From: Sphingopyxis sp. 113P3
GTDB taxonomy: Bacteria; Pseudomonadota; Alphaproteobacteria; Sphingomonadales; Sphingomonadaceae
Reading direction: 5' to 3'
Assembly: GCF_001278035.1 (NCBI RefSeq)
Contig: NZ_CP009453.1
Span: 1 to 64,000 of the forward strand
Length of the DNA stretch: 64,000 nucleotides
Shown here: positions 16,250 to 25,766 of the stretch, piece by piece
Numbering within the stretch: position 1 is the stretch's first letter
Layout of the letters: every line of letters starts with the position of its first letter
Program-made: the position numbers and the translations under genes
Notes under the pieces: generated by a model
Database searches by the model: none
What the model saw: the letters and a program-made list of their open reading frames with translations, nothing else
What the model was told of the DNA's origin: nothing

Positions 16250-17733
16250 GCGCTGTCTCCCGCCGGGACGGAAGCGGGTCTCTCCGCCATGGCCAGCGCC
16301 ACCAGCGCGTCAATATCGAGATGCTCCTCAAGCGCGGCTGCGATCTCGTCCAGCGCCGCCTCGACAGAGGCGCCATAGTCCACGCCCCCGGCTTCTACAT
16401 CCATGCGCGACAGCAGCGCCCGGCGCAGCTCCGCATCAGCCAGCAGGCCGTGGACATAGGAACCAAACACCGTGCCGCCCGCATTTATCGCGCCATCGCG
16501 GCGGCCATCGGCGAAAACGGCGAAGGGCTGTTCCGTATCCGGCCCGTTGGTTTGCCCCATGTGCATTTCATATCCCTGGAATGGCGCGCCCATCGCCAGC
16601 CCGCTGACCGGACGCAACGCCTTGTGCGCGTGCAAGGTCGTTTCAACATCAAGCAGGCCAAGGCCGCTGGCAGCGCTGGCCGAACCTTCAAACCCATCGG
16701 GATCGGCGATGCTTTTGCCGAGCATCTGGTAACCACCGCAAAGCCCAAGGATCAGCCCGCCGCGCCGGTGATGCGCAAAAATATCGATGTCCCAGCCCTC
16801 TGCACGCAGAGCGGCCAGATCGGCGATTGTCGACTTTGACCCGGGCAGGATGATGAGTGCGGCCTCTGCCGGGATCGGCTGGCCGGGCGGAACCATGTGC
16901 AGGTCCACACCATGTTCGAGCTTCAGCGGATCGAGGTCATCGAAATTAGATATGCGCGGCAGGATCGGACAGGCGATCAGCTTGCGGCTTTCAGCCCGCG
17001 CCTTGCCGCTCTCCAGCACCACGGCATCCTCGCTGGGGAGCCGCGCCGCCGCGCTCAACCATGGGACAACGCCGAAGCCGCGCCAGCCTGAGAGGCTTTC
17101 GATCTGGGCGTAGCCATCGGCGAACAGGGCGGGATCCCCCCGAAACTTGTTGATGATGAAACCCTGGATCATCGCCGTGTCGGCGGGGTCGATGATCGTT
17201 CTCGTGCCAACGATGGCGGCAATGACTCCGCCGCGATCAATATCGCCGACCAGCACGACGGGCACGCCTGCCGCTCGCGCAAAGCCCATATTGGCGATGT
17301 CGCCAGCGCGCAGGTTGATTTCCGCAGGAGAGCCGGCACCCTCGACAACGACGATGTCGCACGCCCGGCGGAGCCGGTTATAGCTGGCCAGAACTTCGCC
17401 GAGCAGCGCGCCCCGTGCCTGCCGAAAATTGCCCGCGCCCAATGTGCCGCGCACCCGACCATGCACGATCAGTTGCGATGTGCGGTCGGCCTGCGGTTTC
17501 AGCAGCACCGGATTCATGTCGGTATGCGGCTCCACCTTGCAGGCGATTGCCTGCAAGGCCTGCGCCCGGCCGATCTCGCCGCCATCGCTGGTGACGGCAG
17601 CATTGTTCGACATGTTCTGCGGCTTGAACGGCAAGACCCGCAAACCCCGCTGCACCAGGGCGCGGCACAGCCCCGCCACCAGCACGGATTTGCCCACATC
17701 AGAGCCGGTGCCCTGAAGCATTATAGCGCCCAT
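16246..17733 (-). CDS. cobQ: Cobyric acid synthase
   Basis: A 495-residue glutamine-dependent amidase that converts adenosylcobyrinic a,c-diamide to adenosylcobyric acid by four amidations. The N-terminal ATPase-like domain has MLQGTGSDVGKSVL; the C-terminal class I GATase domain has GLCGGYQMLG with the nucleophilic Cys and a terminal GSYVHGLLADAELR His motif. The frame opens further upstream at 17811, but the ATG at 17733 follows GCAGGAGG and gives the usual MGAIMLQGTGS start. It overlaps cobD by 13 nt. Confidence 0.95.
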   Translation of the reverse strand: MGAIMLQGTGSDVGKSVLVAGLCRALVQRGLRVLPFKPQNMSNNAAVTSDGGEIGRAQALQAIACKVEPHTDMNPVLLKPQADRTSQLIVHGRVRGTLGAGNFRQARGALLGEVLASYNRLRRACDIVVVEGAGSPAEINLRAGDIANMGFARAAGVPVVLVGDIDRGGVIAAIVGTRTIIDPADTAMIQGFIINKFRGDPALFADGYAQIESLSGWRGFGVVPWLSAAARLPSEDAVVLESGKARAESRKLIACPILPRISNFDDLDPLKLEHGVDLHMVPPGQPIPAEAALIILPGSKSTIADLAALRAEGWDIDIFAHHRRGGLILGLCGGYQMLGKSIADPDGFEGSASAASGLGLLDVETTLHAHKALRPVSGLAMGAPFQGYEMHMGQTNGPDTEQPFAVFADGRRDGAINAGGTVFGSYVHGLLADAELRRALLSRMDVEAGGVDYGASVEAALDEIAAALEEHLDIDALVALAMAERPASVPAGDSA

Positions 17734-18671
17734 GCTGCACCTCCTGCAATACCGGCCGCCATGAACCACAGGCACAGACATGCACGGGCGTAGATGCCCA
17801 ATCCGCGCCAAATATCCTCTGTCCGGGCCGGGCGGTCTCCCTCCCCAATCCAGAGCTTGTCCGAAAGAATCCCGTCATAAGCGATTGGCCCAGCCAGGCG
17901 CAGCCCCAGCGCCCCAGCCATCGCGGCCTCGGGCCAGCCCGCATTGGGCGAGGCGTGCCTGGACGCATCGCGCCACAATATCCGCCAGCCACCCCCGCCG
18001 CACAGGCAGATCAGCAATCCCGACAGGCGCGCTGGAATGAGGTTCATCGCATCGTCGGTGCGGGCCGCAGCCCAACCATAGGCGCGCCATCGCTCCTCGC
18101 GGTGCCCAATCATGCTGTCGGCGGTGTTGATCGCCTTATAGGCCCAGATACCGGGCAGCCCCAGCACCAGCAGCCAGAACAACGGCGCGACCACCCCGTC
18201 GCAGAAACTTTCCGCCAGACTCTCGATCGCCGCGCGGGCAACACCCGCGTCATCAAGCGCGGCTGTATCGCGGCCAACGATCATGCCGACTGTGGCGCGC
18301 GCGGCTGGCAGATCCTGCCGCTCCAGCGCATCGGCAACGAGGCGGACGTGGTCGTACAGGCTGCGCTGCGCCAGACCCGGCCAGGCCAGCACAGCGATCA
18401 GGGGCCAGGCCCAAGGCCCGGCGATTGCCACGAGCAGACTTTGCAGCACCCAGCCCGCACCGCCCGCCATACCCAGCAGGATCAGGACGGTGACCGCCCC
18501 GGCCATGCGCCGCTGTCCATCGGAACGCGAGGGGACATTCCAGCGCCGTTCCAGCGCGGCGATAATCCGCGCAAAGATGCCCACAGGATGGCCGATCCGG
18601 CGATACAGCGGCTGAGGCCAGCCCACTGCCGCGTCGAGCACCAAGGCCAGGAAAGCAGTCAGATCAATCAT
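17721..18671 (-). CDS. cobD: Adenosylcobinamide-phosphate synthase (CbiB/CobD)
   Basis: A membrane protein of 316 residues that joins the aminopropanol phosphate arm to cobyric acid. Several hydrophobic segments (for example AVTVLILLGMAGGAGWVLQS and SFCDGVVAPLFWLLVLGLPG), the VDAALERQDLPAARATVGMIVGRD-type loop, and YKAINTADSMIGHR are typical. I took ATG 18671 (MIDLTAF), which overlaps the cobC stop by 8 nt; ATGs 15 to 18 nt upstream are possible. Confidence 0.93.
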   Translation of the reverse strand: MIDLTAFLALVLDAAVGWPQPLYRRIGHPVGIFARIIAALERRWNVPSRSDGQRRMAGAVTVLILLGMAGGAGWVLQSLLVAIAGPWAWPLIAVLAWPGLAQRSLYDHVRLVADALERQDLPAARATVGMIVGRDTAALDDAGVARAAIESLAESFCDGVVAPLFWLLVLGLPGIWAYKAINTADSMIGHREERWRAYGWAAARTDDAMNLIPARLSGLLICLCGGGGWRILWRDASRHASPNAGWPEAAMAGALGLRLAGPIAYDGILSDKLWIGEGDRPARTEDIWRGLGIYARACLCLWFMAAGIAGGAAWAL

Positions 18672-19647
18672 CAGCCAGCGCCGCATCAAGGCGATCCAGC
18701 GCCTGTCGGTCGGCGGGCAGGCCCAGGCGCAGCCAGCGCGGATCGTAATCGAACGGCCGCGTCAGGATGGAATGGCGCGCAAGGCGTTCGAACAGCGCGG
18801 CGGCATCGTCCGTTTCGATCAGCCGGAACAGCGGGCAAGCACCTATCGCGCTGTAGCCCCGCCGCGCCAGCACCGCGTCCAGCGCATCCGCCTGTTCACG
18901 CAAGGCCATCCGCATGGCGGCTGTCCAGTCCACATCCTGATATGCCGCTGTGCCGATGGCCAGCGCCGCTGCCGATAGCGGCCAACTGCCCAGCCGCTGC
19001 CGATATTGCGCGATCAGCGCGCGCGGTCCCAGCACAAAGCCGAGCCGCACCCCGGCCAGCCCGAAGAATTTGCCGAACGAGCGGAAGATAATCAGCCGCT
19101 GTCCGTCCTGCACATGGGCGGCAAGGCTGCTGTGCGGGGCGGCATCGGCAAAGGCTTCGTCCACGACCAGCCACGCTGCGCTGTCGCGCCGCGCCGCCAG
19201 CCAGCCAAGCAGGGTGGCAGGCGACATGATCCGGCCATCGGGGTTATTGGGATTGGCAAGGATGATGGTCGCCTCCTCCGTTCCGGTCAGCTCGGTCAGG
19301 GCTACGGGGCGGCTGCGGGGAATCATTTCGCCATGGGTGCGATAGCTGGGCTGGGCGTGGATGGCAGCGCCGGGCAGGATGTCACCCAGCATCCGCAGGC
19401 CGATCTCCGTGCCTGGTACGGCACAGACATGGGCTGGGTCAGTGCCGAAACAGGCGGCGGCAGCGGCCTCCAGATCGTTCAGCGCGCCGGTGTCGGGCAG
19501 CGCCTGCCAGTCCACTGCCAGATTGTCCGCGCCGGGCCAGCCATGCGGATTGATGCCGGTGGACAGGTCGATCCACGGCGCCTTGCCCATGCCGAACTGC
19601 GCCATGGCATCGGCCAACCTGCCGCCGTGAAAACTGAAGCTGTTCAT
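18664..19647 (-). CDS. cobC: L-threonine-O-3-phosphate decarboxylase-type aminotransferase
   Basis: A 327-residue PLP enzyme of the CobD(Salmonella)/CobC family that makes (R)-1-amino-2-propanol phosphate. Seen are FHGGRLADAM and IDLSTGINPHGWP near the N-terminus, ANPNNPDGRI, VVDEAFAD, and the PLP-lysine region FRSFGKFFGLAGVRLGF. ATG 19647 overlaps the cobS stop as ATGA; ATG 19662 is the alternative. The open frame upstream of that is spurious. Confidence 0.92.
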   Translation of the reverse strand: MNSFSFHGGRLADAMAQFGMGKAPWIDLSTGINPHGWPGADNLAVDWQALPDTGALNDLEAAAAACFGTDPAHVCAVPGTEIGLRMLGDILPGAAIHAQPSYRTHGEMIPRSRPVALTELTGTEEATIILANPNNPDGRIMSPATLLGWLAARRDSAAWLVVDEAFADAAPHSSLAAHVQDGQRLIIFRSFGKFFGLAGVRLGFVLGPRALIAQYRQRLGSWPLSAAALAIGTAAYQDVDWTAAMRMALREQADALDAVLARRGYSAIGACPLFRLIETDDAAALFERLARHSILTRPFDYDPRWLRLGLPADRQALDRLDAALADD

Positions 19648-20384
19648 GTCGTGTGTATCCATAGGCCCGTGATTGCCACGCTCAGCAGCAAGCCGGTTTC
19701 GATCAACTCGATGCCTGCACCATGGCCATCGCCGGAAATCCCGCCCAACGCGCGGCGCACGTGCCACCCCCACCACAGAACGAGCAATGGTGTGACAAGC
19801 AGCGCCGGAGTGAACCACGCCGCCGCTGCCAGCGCGGCCGCCCAGCCCGCAAGATCGATCGGGCCGATGGCGGAACGGAATCGAGCCGCCAGCCCCTGAT
19901 GCAGCGGCATCAGCCACCATGTCCACACCAGCGGGCCGATGCGCGCGGCAAACGGCACCAGTACCAGCGCGCCAAACGCCCGTGCATCCACCAGCATATC
20001 CAGCAGCACCAACTTGCTCAGCAGTTGGAGCACAATCGCGACAACGCCGAAGCTGCCGACATGGGGATCGGCCAGAACGGCCAGCAGCCGCTCGCGATCT
20101 TTATGCGCCGCGCCGCTGGCATCGGCGAGGTCGGCCAGGCCATCAAGGTGCAGCGCGCCGGTCACGCCCACCCAGACGATCAGTGCGGCTAATGCGCCCA
20201 GCCGGTGATCGACCAGCGCGCCTGCCCATGCGGCTCCCGCAACCGCTGCACCAATAACCAGGCCTACAGCGGGAAACCAGCGCATCGACCGGGCAAACGC
20301 GGCATCATCCACGACGATTGTCCGCAGTGGAGCTGGCATAGGCAGCCGCGTCAGGAATTGCAGGGCGATGATGAAGCCCCTCAC
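19644..20384 (-). CDS. cobS: Adenosylcobinamide-GDP ribazoletransferase (cobalamin synthase)
   Basis: A 246-residue polytopic membrane enzyme that joins AdoCbi-GDP with alpha-ribazole (phosphate). The N-terminal FIIALQFLTRLP, the metal-binding GALHLDGLADLADA and AHKDRERLLAVLADPHVGSF segments and GGISGDGHGAGIELIE near the C-terminus are diagnostic. GTG 20384 overlaps the preceding stop as GTGA and gives the family-length start. This is the CobV-type synthase, not the chelatase subunit also called CobS. Confidence 0.94.
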   Translation of the reverse strand: MRGFIIALQFLTRLPMPAPLRTIVVDDAAFARSMRWFPAVGLVIGAAVAGAAWAGALVDHRLGALAALIVWVGVTGALHLDGLADLADASGAAHKDRERLLAVLADPHVGSFGVVAIVLQLLSKLVLLDMLVDARAFGALVLVPFAARIGPLVWTWWLMPLHQGLAARFRSAIGPIDLAGWAAALAAAAWFTPALLVTPLLVLWWGWHVRRALGGISGDGHGAGIELIETGLLLSVAITGLWIHTT

Positions 20385-20950
20385 GGATAAAGCCCCGCGA
20401 TCTGTGCCGTGGGGGTTGCTCCGGGCCAGACGCGCAACGTCAGCAGGCAATTGTAGGGCAGGTCAACGGCCCACGTCTGGTGCATGTCAAACCCGCACAA
20501 CACCGCCAGCGCCGCCCGCATCGCGCCTCCATGCGTGACGATCAGCGTCGGCCGCGCGGCCAGATCGCCAAGGGCGCTGGATACTCGTTCCACCAGCGCC
20601 GACCAGCGTTCTCCACCGGGCGGCGCATGGCCATCGGGATCGTCCCAGAACCGCGCCAGTGCCGCGCCTTCTACATCGCCGGGAGCCATCCCGTCCCATG
20701 CGCCAAAGTCCAGTTCGCGCCAGCGCGGATCGATTGACAGCGGCGCACCGGTCGCAAGGGCAATGGCCTCGCCCGCCAAACGCGCCCGCGACAGGTCGGA
20801 AGCGATCAGCACTTCAGCCGCCAGATTCCGCGCCTGATCGGCGCAGGCCGCGATACCGGCGGCAATAGGCGGCGCATCGGTAAGACCAATCAGCCGCCCC
20901 GCGCCTTCCGGTTCACCGTGGCGCAGGAGATAAAGGGGAAAGCTGCTCAC
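20381..20950 (-). CDS. Histidine phosphatase, alpha-ribazole phosphatase-like
   Basis: A 189-residue phosphoglycerate-mutase-fold protein with the catalytic LLRHGEPE motif near residue 9, ASDLSRARLAGEAI, the WRELDFGAWDGM acid segment, and the second histidine in VTHGGAMRAAL. In this operon position such enzymes are taken to dephosphorylate alpha-ribazole-5'-phosphate or adenosylcobalamin-5'-phosphate. Substrate is inferred from context. It is coupled by 4-nt overlaps to cobT and cobS. Confidence 0.88.
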   Translation of the reverse strand: MSSFPLYLLRHGEPEGAGRLIGLTDAPPIAAGIAACADQARNLAAEVLIASDLSRARLAGEAIALATGAPLSIDPRWRELDFGAWDGMAPGDVEGAALARFWDDPDGHAPPGGERWSALVERVSSALGDLAARPTLIVTHGGAMRAALAVLCGFDMHQTWAVDLPYNCLLTLRVWPGATPTAQIAGLYP

Positions 20951-21963
20951 AGGCCGTCTGCCACCCCGGCCTGCGCAAAAGTGGCCATGCCGTTGTGCGT
21001 GGCCAGCGCTGCCCGGATTACCGACACGGCCAGCGCCGCGCCGCTGCCTTCGCCCAATCGCATCCCCAGCGACAGCAGGGGATCAAGGCCCAGATGCTCC
21101 AGCAAGCGGATATGCCCCGGTTCAGCCGAACAATGGCCCGCCAGACAATGATCGGTGATCGCCGGAACGGCGGCGGCCAGCGGCGCCAGTGCGGCGCAAC
21201 TGATGAACCCGTCCAGCACCACCGGGATGCGCAGACGGCGCGCCTCCAGCACGGCCCCGGCAACGCCTGCGATTTCGCGCCCGCCCAACCGGCGCAGGAT
21301 TTCAAACGGGGTGTCCGGCGCATCGGCATGAAAGGCCAGCGCCCGCTCTACCACGGCTACCTTGCGCGCAATTCCGCCCGCATCAACGCCCGTTCCCGGC
21401 CCGGCCCATTGCGCGGGACTGCCGCCATAACTGCGCGCGCAAAGCGCGGCGGCGGCGGTTGAATTGCCAATGCCCATTTCGCCAACGACCAGCAGGTGCA
21501 GCCCCGGCTCCACCACCGCCGCTCCGGCAGCAAGTGCAGCAAGGCACTCCGTCTCGTCCATTGCCGCAGCGATGGTGAAGTCCGCCGTGGGCCGGTCCAG
21601 ATCGAGTGCGATGACCCGCAGATCAAGTCCGGCGGCCCCGGCCAGTGCGTTGATGGCGGCACCTCCGGCAGCGAAATTGCCGACCATCGCGGCAGTCACG
21701 CTGGCGGGAAAGGCGCTGACCCCGTGGACAACGAAGCCATGATTCCCGGCAAAGATCGCCGCGCGGCCCTGTTCGATCACCGGCTGCGCCGTGCCCTGCC
21801 ATCCGGCCATAAACACCGCGATGTCTTCCAGTCGCCCCAGCGATCCGGCGGGCTTGGTCAGGCTGGCCTGCCGCGCCCGCGCAGCGGTGATGGCGTCCGC
21901 ATCGGCCACAGGCAAACGCTCAAGCGCCGCTTCAAAGGCGGCAAGGGACGCAAACCGGCTCAT
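20947..21963 (-). CDS. cobT: Nicotinate-nucleotide--dimethylbenzimidazole phosphoribosyltransferase
   Basis: A 338-residue CobT (CobU of P. denitrificans) that activates 5,6-dimethylbenzimidazole to alpha-ribazole-5'-phosphate. Hallmarks are TKPAGSLGRLEDIA, FAGNHGFVVHGVSAFP, GEMGIGNSTAAAAL and the C-terminal LDPLLSLGMRLGEGSGAALA with its catalytic Glu. ATG 21963 overlaps the upstream stop as ATGA; the open frame beyond it is spurious. Confidence 0.95.
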   Translation of the reverse strand: MSRFASLAAFEAALERLPVADADAITAARARQASLTKPAGSLGRLEDIAVFMAGWQGTAQPVIEQGRAAIFAGNHGFVVHGVSAFPASVTAAMVGNFAAGGAAINALAGAAGLDLRVIALDLDRPTADFTIAAAMDETECLAALAAGAAVVEPGLHLLVVGEMGIGNSTAAAALCARSYGGSPAQWAGPGTGVDAGGIARKVAVVERALAFHADAPDTPFEILRRLGGREIAGVAGAVLEARRLRIPVVLDGFISCAALAPLAAAVPAITDHCLAGHCSAEPGHIRLLEHLGLDPLLSLGMRLGEGSGAALAVSVIRAALATHNGMATFAQAGVADGL

Positions 21964-22367
21964 TCCGCAACGAAGCCCTGCGGCGGGGTGCGGGTTATGA
22001 AATGCCCCTTCACGCCTTGCGGCCATTGCTTGAACGGCACCCGGCCATGTTCGCTGGCGGCATAGTGGACCGCATAGTCCAGAATGGCGGTGGCGGCGTC
22101 CTCGTCCGGCGTGAACCGGCCCAGAACATAGCCGACCTTGCCGGGCGCGCGCAGGTGGATTGTGCAGAAATCGGTGCAGGCGAACAGGCACGGCATCTCC
22201 TGCACCGCCACCCCGGCATAGCGCGCGTCGCTCTCCTGTACCTGTCGCAGCGCCGCCACCAGTTGCGCGCCGCCGCGCGTCCCGGCGGAGTCCTCACGCG
22301 CATCGGCGCTATGGCGGCAAGTGTTGCAGGCCACGATAGCGGGGCCGTCCTCCACGGGTATCAGCAT
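21960..22367 (-). CDS. DUF1636 predicted metal-binding protein of the cob operon
   Basis: A 135-residue protein with CNTCRHS near residue 14 and a second cluster CLFACTDFC near 61, a Cys pattern suiting a thioredoxin-like [2Fe-2S] ferredoxin or metal site (DUF1636/COG5469). The start MLIPVEDG at 22367 has AAAGGA upstream. It sits between bluB and cobT, overlapping cobT by 4 nt. Relatives are recurrent in alphaproteobacterial B12 clusters, but no reaction is known. Electron delivery to CobG or BluB, or cobalt handling, are guesses. Confidence 0.8.
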   Translation of the reverse strand: MLIPVEDGPAIVACNTCRHSADAREDSAGTRGGAQLVAALRQVQESDARYAGVAVQEMPCLFACTDFCTIHLRAPGKVGYVLGRFTPDEDAATAILDYAVHYAASEHGRVPFKQWPQGVKGHFITRTPPQGFVAE

Positions 22368-22392
22368 GGTTTTCTGGTCCTTTGATTGAAAA

Positions 22393-23058
22393 TCATCGTT
22401 CGAACACCCGGTCGCTCCACGGTTCACGCGGTTGCCAACCGTGCCGTTCCAGTTCGGGTGTGTCGGATGTGTCTGCCGGATAGCCAATGCACAGCAGCGC
22501 GATCAGCGACCAATGCGCGGGTACATCCAGCATGGCCTGAACCAAAGGCGGATCAACGATCGACACCCAGCCAAGGCCAATGCCGCGCAGCCGTGCCGCG
22601 AGCCAGAGATTGTGGATCGCCAGCACACAGGAATATCGCAGCATTTCAGGCATGGTGGCAATGCCAAGGCCGTGCCCCGCCTCGGGCAGTTCATCGCAGA
22701 ACACCGCCATCAGTTCGGGCGCTTCACGCAAGCCGTGCAGCTTTAGCGACAGGTAGTGATCGTGCCGCGCCTGCCCGGCATAACGCTCCGCCGCTTGTGC
22801 ACTTTGCCCATCGGCATGGGCGGCCAGCGCCTCGCGGATGTCAGGCGTCCGCACCCGCACAAATCGCCACGGCTGCGCATTGCCGACCGACGGCGCAAGC
22901 GAGGCACAGGCCAGCAGCGCGCGCATGTCCGCTTCGCCCACGGCGCGGCGGTCGAAATGCCGGACATCGCGCCGCCAGCGCAGCAATTGCATGAATTGCT
23001 CCGCAAATTCCGCGCCGAACACAGGCGGGACCGCGCTCAGAACTCGATCCCCGGTCAA
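22393..23058 (-). CDS. bluB: 5,6-dimethylbenzimidazole synthase
   Basis: A 221-residue BluB, the flavin-destroying enzyme that turns FMNH2 and oxygen into dimethylbenzimidazole, the lower ligand of B12. It shows RRDVRHFDRRAV, LACASLAPSVGNAQPWRFVRV, and DPPLVQAMLDVPAHW characteristic of the family. Its oxygen requirement fits the aerobic pathway of the cluster. The gene overlaps cobO by 4 nt. Confidence 0.93.
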   Translation of the reverse strand: MTGDRVLSAVPPVFGAEFAEQFMQLLRWRRDVRHFDRRAVGEADMRALLACASLAPSVGNAQPWRFVRVRTPDIREALAAHADGQSAQAAERYAGQARHDHYLSLKLHGLREAPELMAVFCDELPEAGHGLGIATMPEMLRYSCVLAIHNLWLAARLRGIGLGWVSIVDPPLVQAMLDVPAHWSLIALLCIGYPADTSDTPELERHGWQPREPWSDRVFER

Positions 23059-23681
23059 AATTCAATGCCGGCCTGGGCCTTCACGCCGGAGCGGAATGGA
23101 TGCTTGACCATGGTCATTTCGGTAACAAGGTCGGCCGCCTCGATCAGCGCCTCGGGGGCGTTGCGGCCTGTGACGATAACGTGCTTCATCATGTCGCGCG
23201 CGGTCAGCACCGCCACCACTTCATCGACCGGCAGATAATCATACCGCAGCACGATGTTCAGTTCGTCGGCCAGCACCATGTGATAGCTGGGATCGGCGAT
23301 CATGCGCTTGACCTCGTCCCAGCCGGCGCGGGCGGCCGCGATATCGCGTGTGCGGTCCTGCGTGTCCCAGGTAAAACCCTCGCCCATCGGCTTGAATTCG
23401 ACATTGTCGGGAAAGGCATCGAACACGGCCTTTTCACCCGTTTTCATCGCCCCTTTGACAAACTGGACCACCCCCACTTTCATGCCGTGGCCAATGGCGC
23501 GAACCACCATGCCCAGCGCCGCGCTGGTTTTGCCCTTGCCCTTGCCGGTGTGGACGATCAGCAGGCCCTGTTCGCGGGTCTTGCTGGCCATGATCTTGGC
23601 CTGCGCGGTCTGCTTCTTGCGCATCTTTTCGGCGTGGCGGGCATCGCCGCCTGCAACTTCTACTTGGTTTTCAGGTTCCAT
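23055..23681 (-). CDS. cobO: Cob(I)yrinic acid a,c-diamide adenosyltransferase
   Basis: A 208-residue CobA/CobO/BtuR-type adenosyltransferase. The P-loop GKGKGKTSAALG follows IVHTG, with VVQFVKG, VLADELNIVLRYDYL and VTGRNAPEALIEAADLVTEM later. It moves the adenosyl group of ATP onto reduced cobalt. ATG 23681 gives the standard MEPENQVE-like start and overlaps the cobF stop by 11 nt; the longer frame is not real. Confidence 0.95.
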   Translation of the reverse strand: MEPENQVEVAGGDARHAEKMRKKQTAQAKIMASKTREQGLLIVHTGKGKGKTSAALGMVVRAIGHGMKVGVVQFVKGAMKTGEKAVFDAFPDNVEFKPMGEGFTWDTQDRTRDIAAARAGWDEVKRMIADPSYHMVLADELNIVLRYDYLPVDEVVAVLTARDMMKHVIVTGRNAPEALIEAADLVTEMTMVKHPFRSGVKAQAGIEF

Positions 23682-24435
23682 CGGCCAATTCCCTTCGCAT
23701 GAGATAGACATCCATGATCCAGCCATGGCGCGCGCGCAGTTCCGCCCGGCGCAACGCGATCCGGGGACCGGCTTGCGCCAGGGGGCCCTGTTCCAGCGCC
23801 TCGTGCGCCATGCCCAGATAAGCGCCCCACCAGATGGTGATGCCTTGCGGTTGCAGCCCCTCGAACGCGCAACCGCTGTCAAGCATCACGACAATCGTGT
23901 CGGCTCCGGCAGGCCAGCCATGGGCGCGCAGCAGCCGCCCGGTGGTGATCGTCACCGGGCCGGCCAGCGGGTTCAACGGCATGGCATGGGCAGCGGTCAG
24001 CGCCTGAATACTGGTGATGCCCGGCACCACCCGCACGGCGATTTCCACCCCCGCGCTGCGCAGCCGGTCAGCAATGCGCAAGGTGCTGTCATACAGCGAG
24101 GGATCACCCCAGACGAGCAGCGCCAGCTTGCCACCGCCGGGCAAATGTTCGGCGATCTGCACCCGCCACGCATCGGCAATGGCATCATGCCAAGCGTTGA
24201 CGTCATCCAGATAAGTGGCCCCATTGCCGCGCACTGGCAAGTCAAATTCCACAATCCGCGTTGGCCCCGTCAGCACCTGCGCGCAGATCTCCCGGCGCAG
24301 GTCGATCAGATCGGACTTGGCCTGCCCCTTGCGCGGCAACAGGATCAGGTCGGCACGGTTCATCGCCGCGACAGCCTGCGCTGTCAGGTGATCGGGGTTG
24401 CCAGTGCCGATACCGATCAGGTGGAGGTCGATCAT
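23671..24435 (-). CDS. cobF: Precorrin-6A synthase (deacetylating)
   Basis: A 254-residue CobF methyltransferase that methylates C1 with loss of acetate. The SAM-binding class III methyltransferase fold shows LHLIGIGTGNPDHLT at the N-terminus and WGDPSLYDSTLRI and VPGITSIQAL in the middle. CobF is a marker of the aerobic route. ATG 24435 overlaps cobB as ATGA. Confidence 0.94.
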   Translation of the reverse strand: MIDLHLIGIGTGNPDHLTAQAVAAMNRADLILLPRKGQAKSDLIDLRREICAQVLTGPTRIVEFDLPVRGNGATYLDDVNAWHDAIADAWRVQIAEHLPGGGKLALLVWGDPSLYDSTLRIADRLRSAGVEIAVRVVPGITSIQALTAAHAMPLNPLAGPVTITTGRLLRAHGWPAGADTIVVMLDSGCAFEGLQPQGITIWWGAYLGMAHEALEQGPLAQAGPRIALRRAELRARHGWIMDVYLMRRELADGT

Positions 24436-25766
24436 TGGGCATCTCGGCACGAAGCGGGCGCGATCATGTGGAAATAGCTGCCGGTGACATGGCCGCGATG
24501 CGATCCGCTTTCGGCCACCGCCGCGCCTTCGGCATCGGTCACAAGCGCCAGCGGCGCGTCGCTCTGTTCGGCAATGGTTGAATAGTGGAACTCGTGCCCG
24601 CGCAGCCTGGTCCCGGCGGCAAGGCGCGATACCGGCACCAGCAGTTCGGCATGGCGATAGCCAAGGTGCATCTTGCGCTGGGCATGGCTGGTGACAAGCC
24701 CCAGCAGCCCGGCCATCCGGTGCCGTTCTCCGCTCTTGTCGATCAACCCCTGCCCCAGCACCATATAGCCGCCGCATTCGCCGTGCACGGGCCGCGTTTG
24801 CGCATGGCAGCGCAGGCCGGACAGGAATGTTGCAGCCGCCGCAATGGTCCCGGCGTGCAGTTCGGGATAGCCGCCGGGCAACCACACCAGATCGGCATGG
24901 GCGGCAGGCGCTTCATCGGCCAGCGGCGAGAATGGCAGGATCTCCGCCCCGGCGCGCCGCCAGCCTTCGATCAGATGCGGGTAGACGAACGAAAAGGCCG
25001 CATCGCGCGCCATGGCGATCCGCTGGGCCGGAGGGGCAGGCAGGTTGCCGCCGTCGGCTTGTGGTGCGGCACCAGCGGCAAGGCGAATAACGTCAAGATC
25101 GACATGGGCGCGCAGGAACGCTGCAAACTCGGCAATCGCGCGATCAAGGTCGGGATGCTCCACCGCCTGAACCAGCCCCAGATGGCGTTCGGGCAGGGTC
25201 AGGTCGCCGCGCCTTGGCAGGGCGCCCAGCACCGGAATGCCCACCGCCTCCATGCCCTTGCGCACCAGCCGTTCATGACGCGGACTGGCCACGCGGTTCA
25301 GGATCACCCCGGCAAATGGCAGCCCCGGATCAAGGCTGCTGAACCCCAGCGCGGTGGCGGCGGCGGACTGCGCCTGCCCCGACACATCCAGCACCAGCAC
25401 GATCGGCCAGCCCATCCGGCGGGCCATGTCGGCGCTGGCACCATTGCCCGACGCACCCTTGCTGGCCACGCCATCGAACAACCCCATCGACCCTTCGGCC
25501 AGCACCATGTCCGCGCCCCCGGCCTGCGCCGCAATGGCAGCGATCAGATCGTCCTCCATCGCCCAGCTATCGAGATTGAACGACGGCCTGCCACTCGCCG
25601 CGCGGTGAAACGCCGGGTCGATATAGTCCGGCCCGCTCTTGAACGGCTGCACCGCCAGCCCGTCTTCGGTCAGGGCGCGCAGCAGGCCCAGCATCACCGT
25701 GGTCTTGCCTGTGCCCGATGCGGGGGCGGCGATCATCAATCCCGGAGTCTGGTGGCGCGCGCTCAT
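24432..25766 (-). CDS. cobB: Cobyrinate a,c-diamide synthase
   Basis: A 444-residue glutamine amidotransferase acting on hydrogenobyrinic acid before cobalt insertion in the aerobic route. Seen are [18 protein letters not shown] (P-loop), [24 protein letters not shown], the GATase nucleophile in [11 protein letters not shown], and the terminal GSYFHM motif. It is coupled to cobM and cobF by 4-nt overlaps. Confidence 0.95.
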   Translation of the reverse strand: MSARHQTPGLMIAAPASGTGKTTVMLGLLRALTEDGLAVQPFKSGPDYIDPAFHRAASGRPSFNLDSWAMEDDLIAAIAAQAGGADMVLAEGSMGLFDGVASKGASGNGASADMARRMGWPIVLVLDVSGQAQSAAATALGFSSLDPGLPFAGVILNRVASPRHERLVRKGMEAVGIPVLGALPRRGDLTLPERHLGLVQAVEHPDLDRAIAEFAAFLRAHVDLDVIRLAAGAAPQADGGNLPAPPAQRIAMARDAAFSFVYPHLIEGWRRAGAEILPFSPLADEAPAAHADLVWLPGGYPELHAGTIAAAATFLSGLRCHAQTRPVHGECGGYMVLGQGLIDKSGERHRMAGLLGLVTSHAQRKMHLGYRHAELLVPVSRLAAGTRLRGHEFHYSTIAEQSDAPLALVTDAEGAAVAESGSHRGHVTGSYFHMIAPASCRDAQ

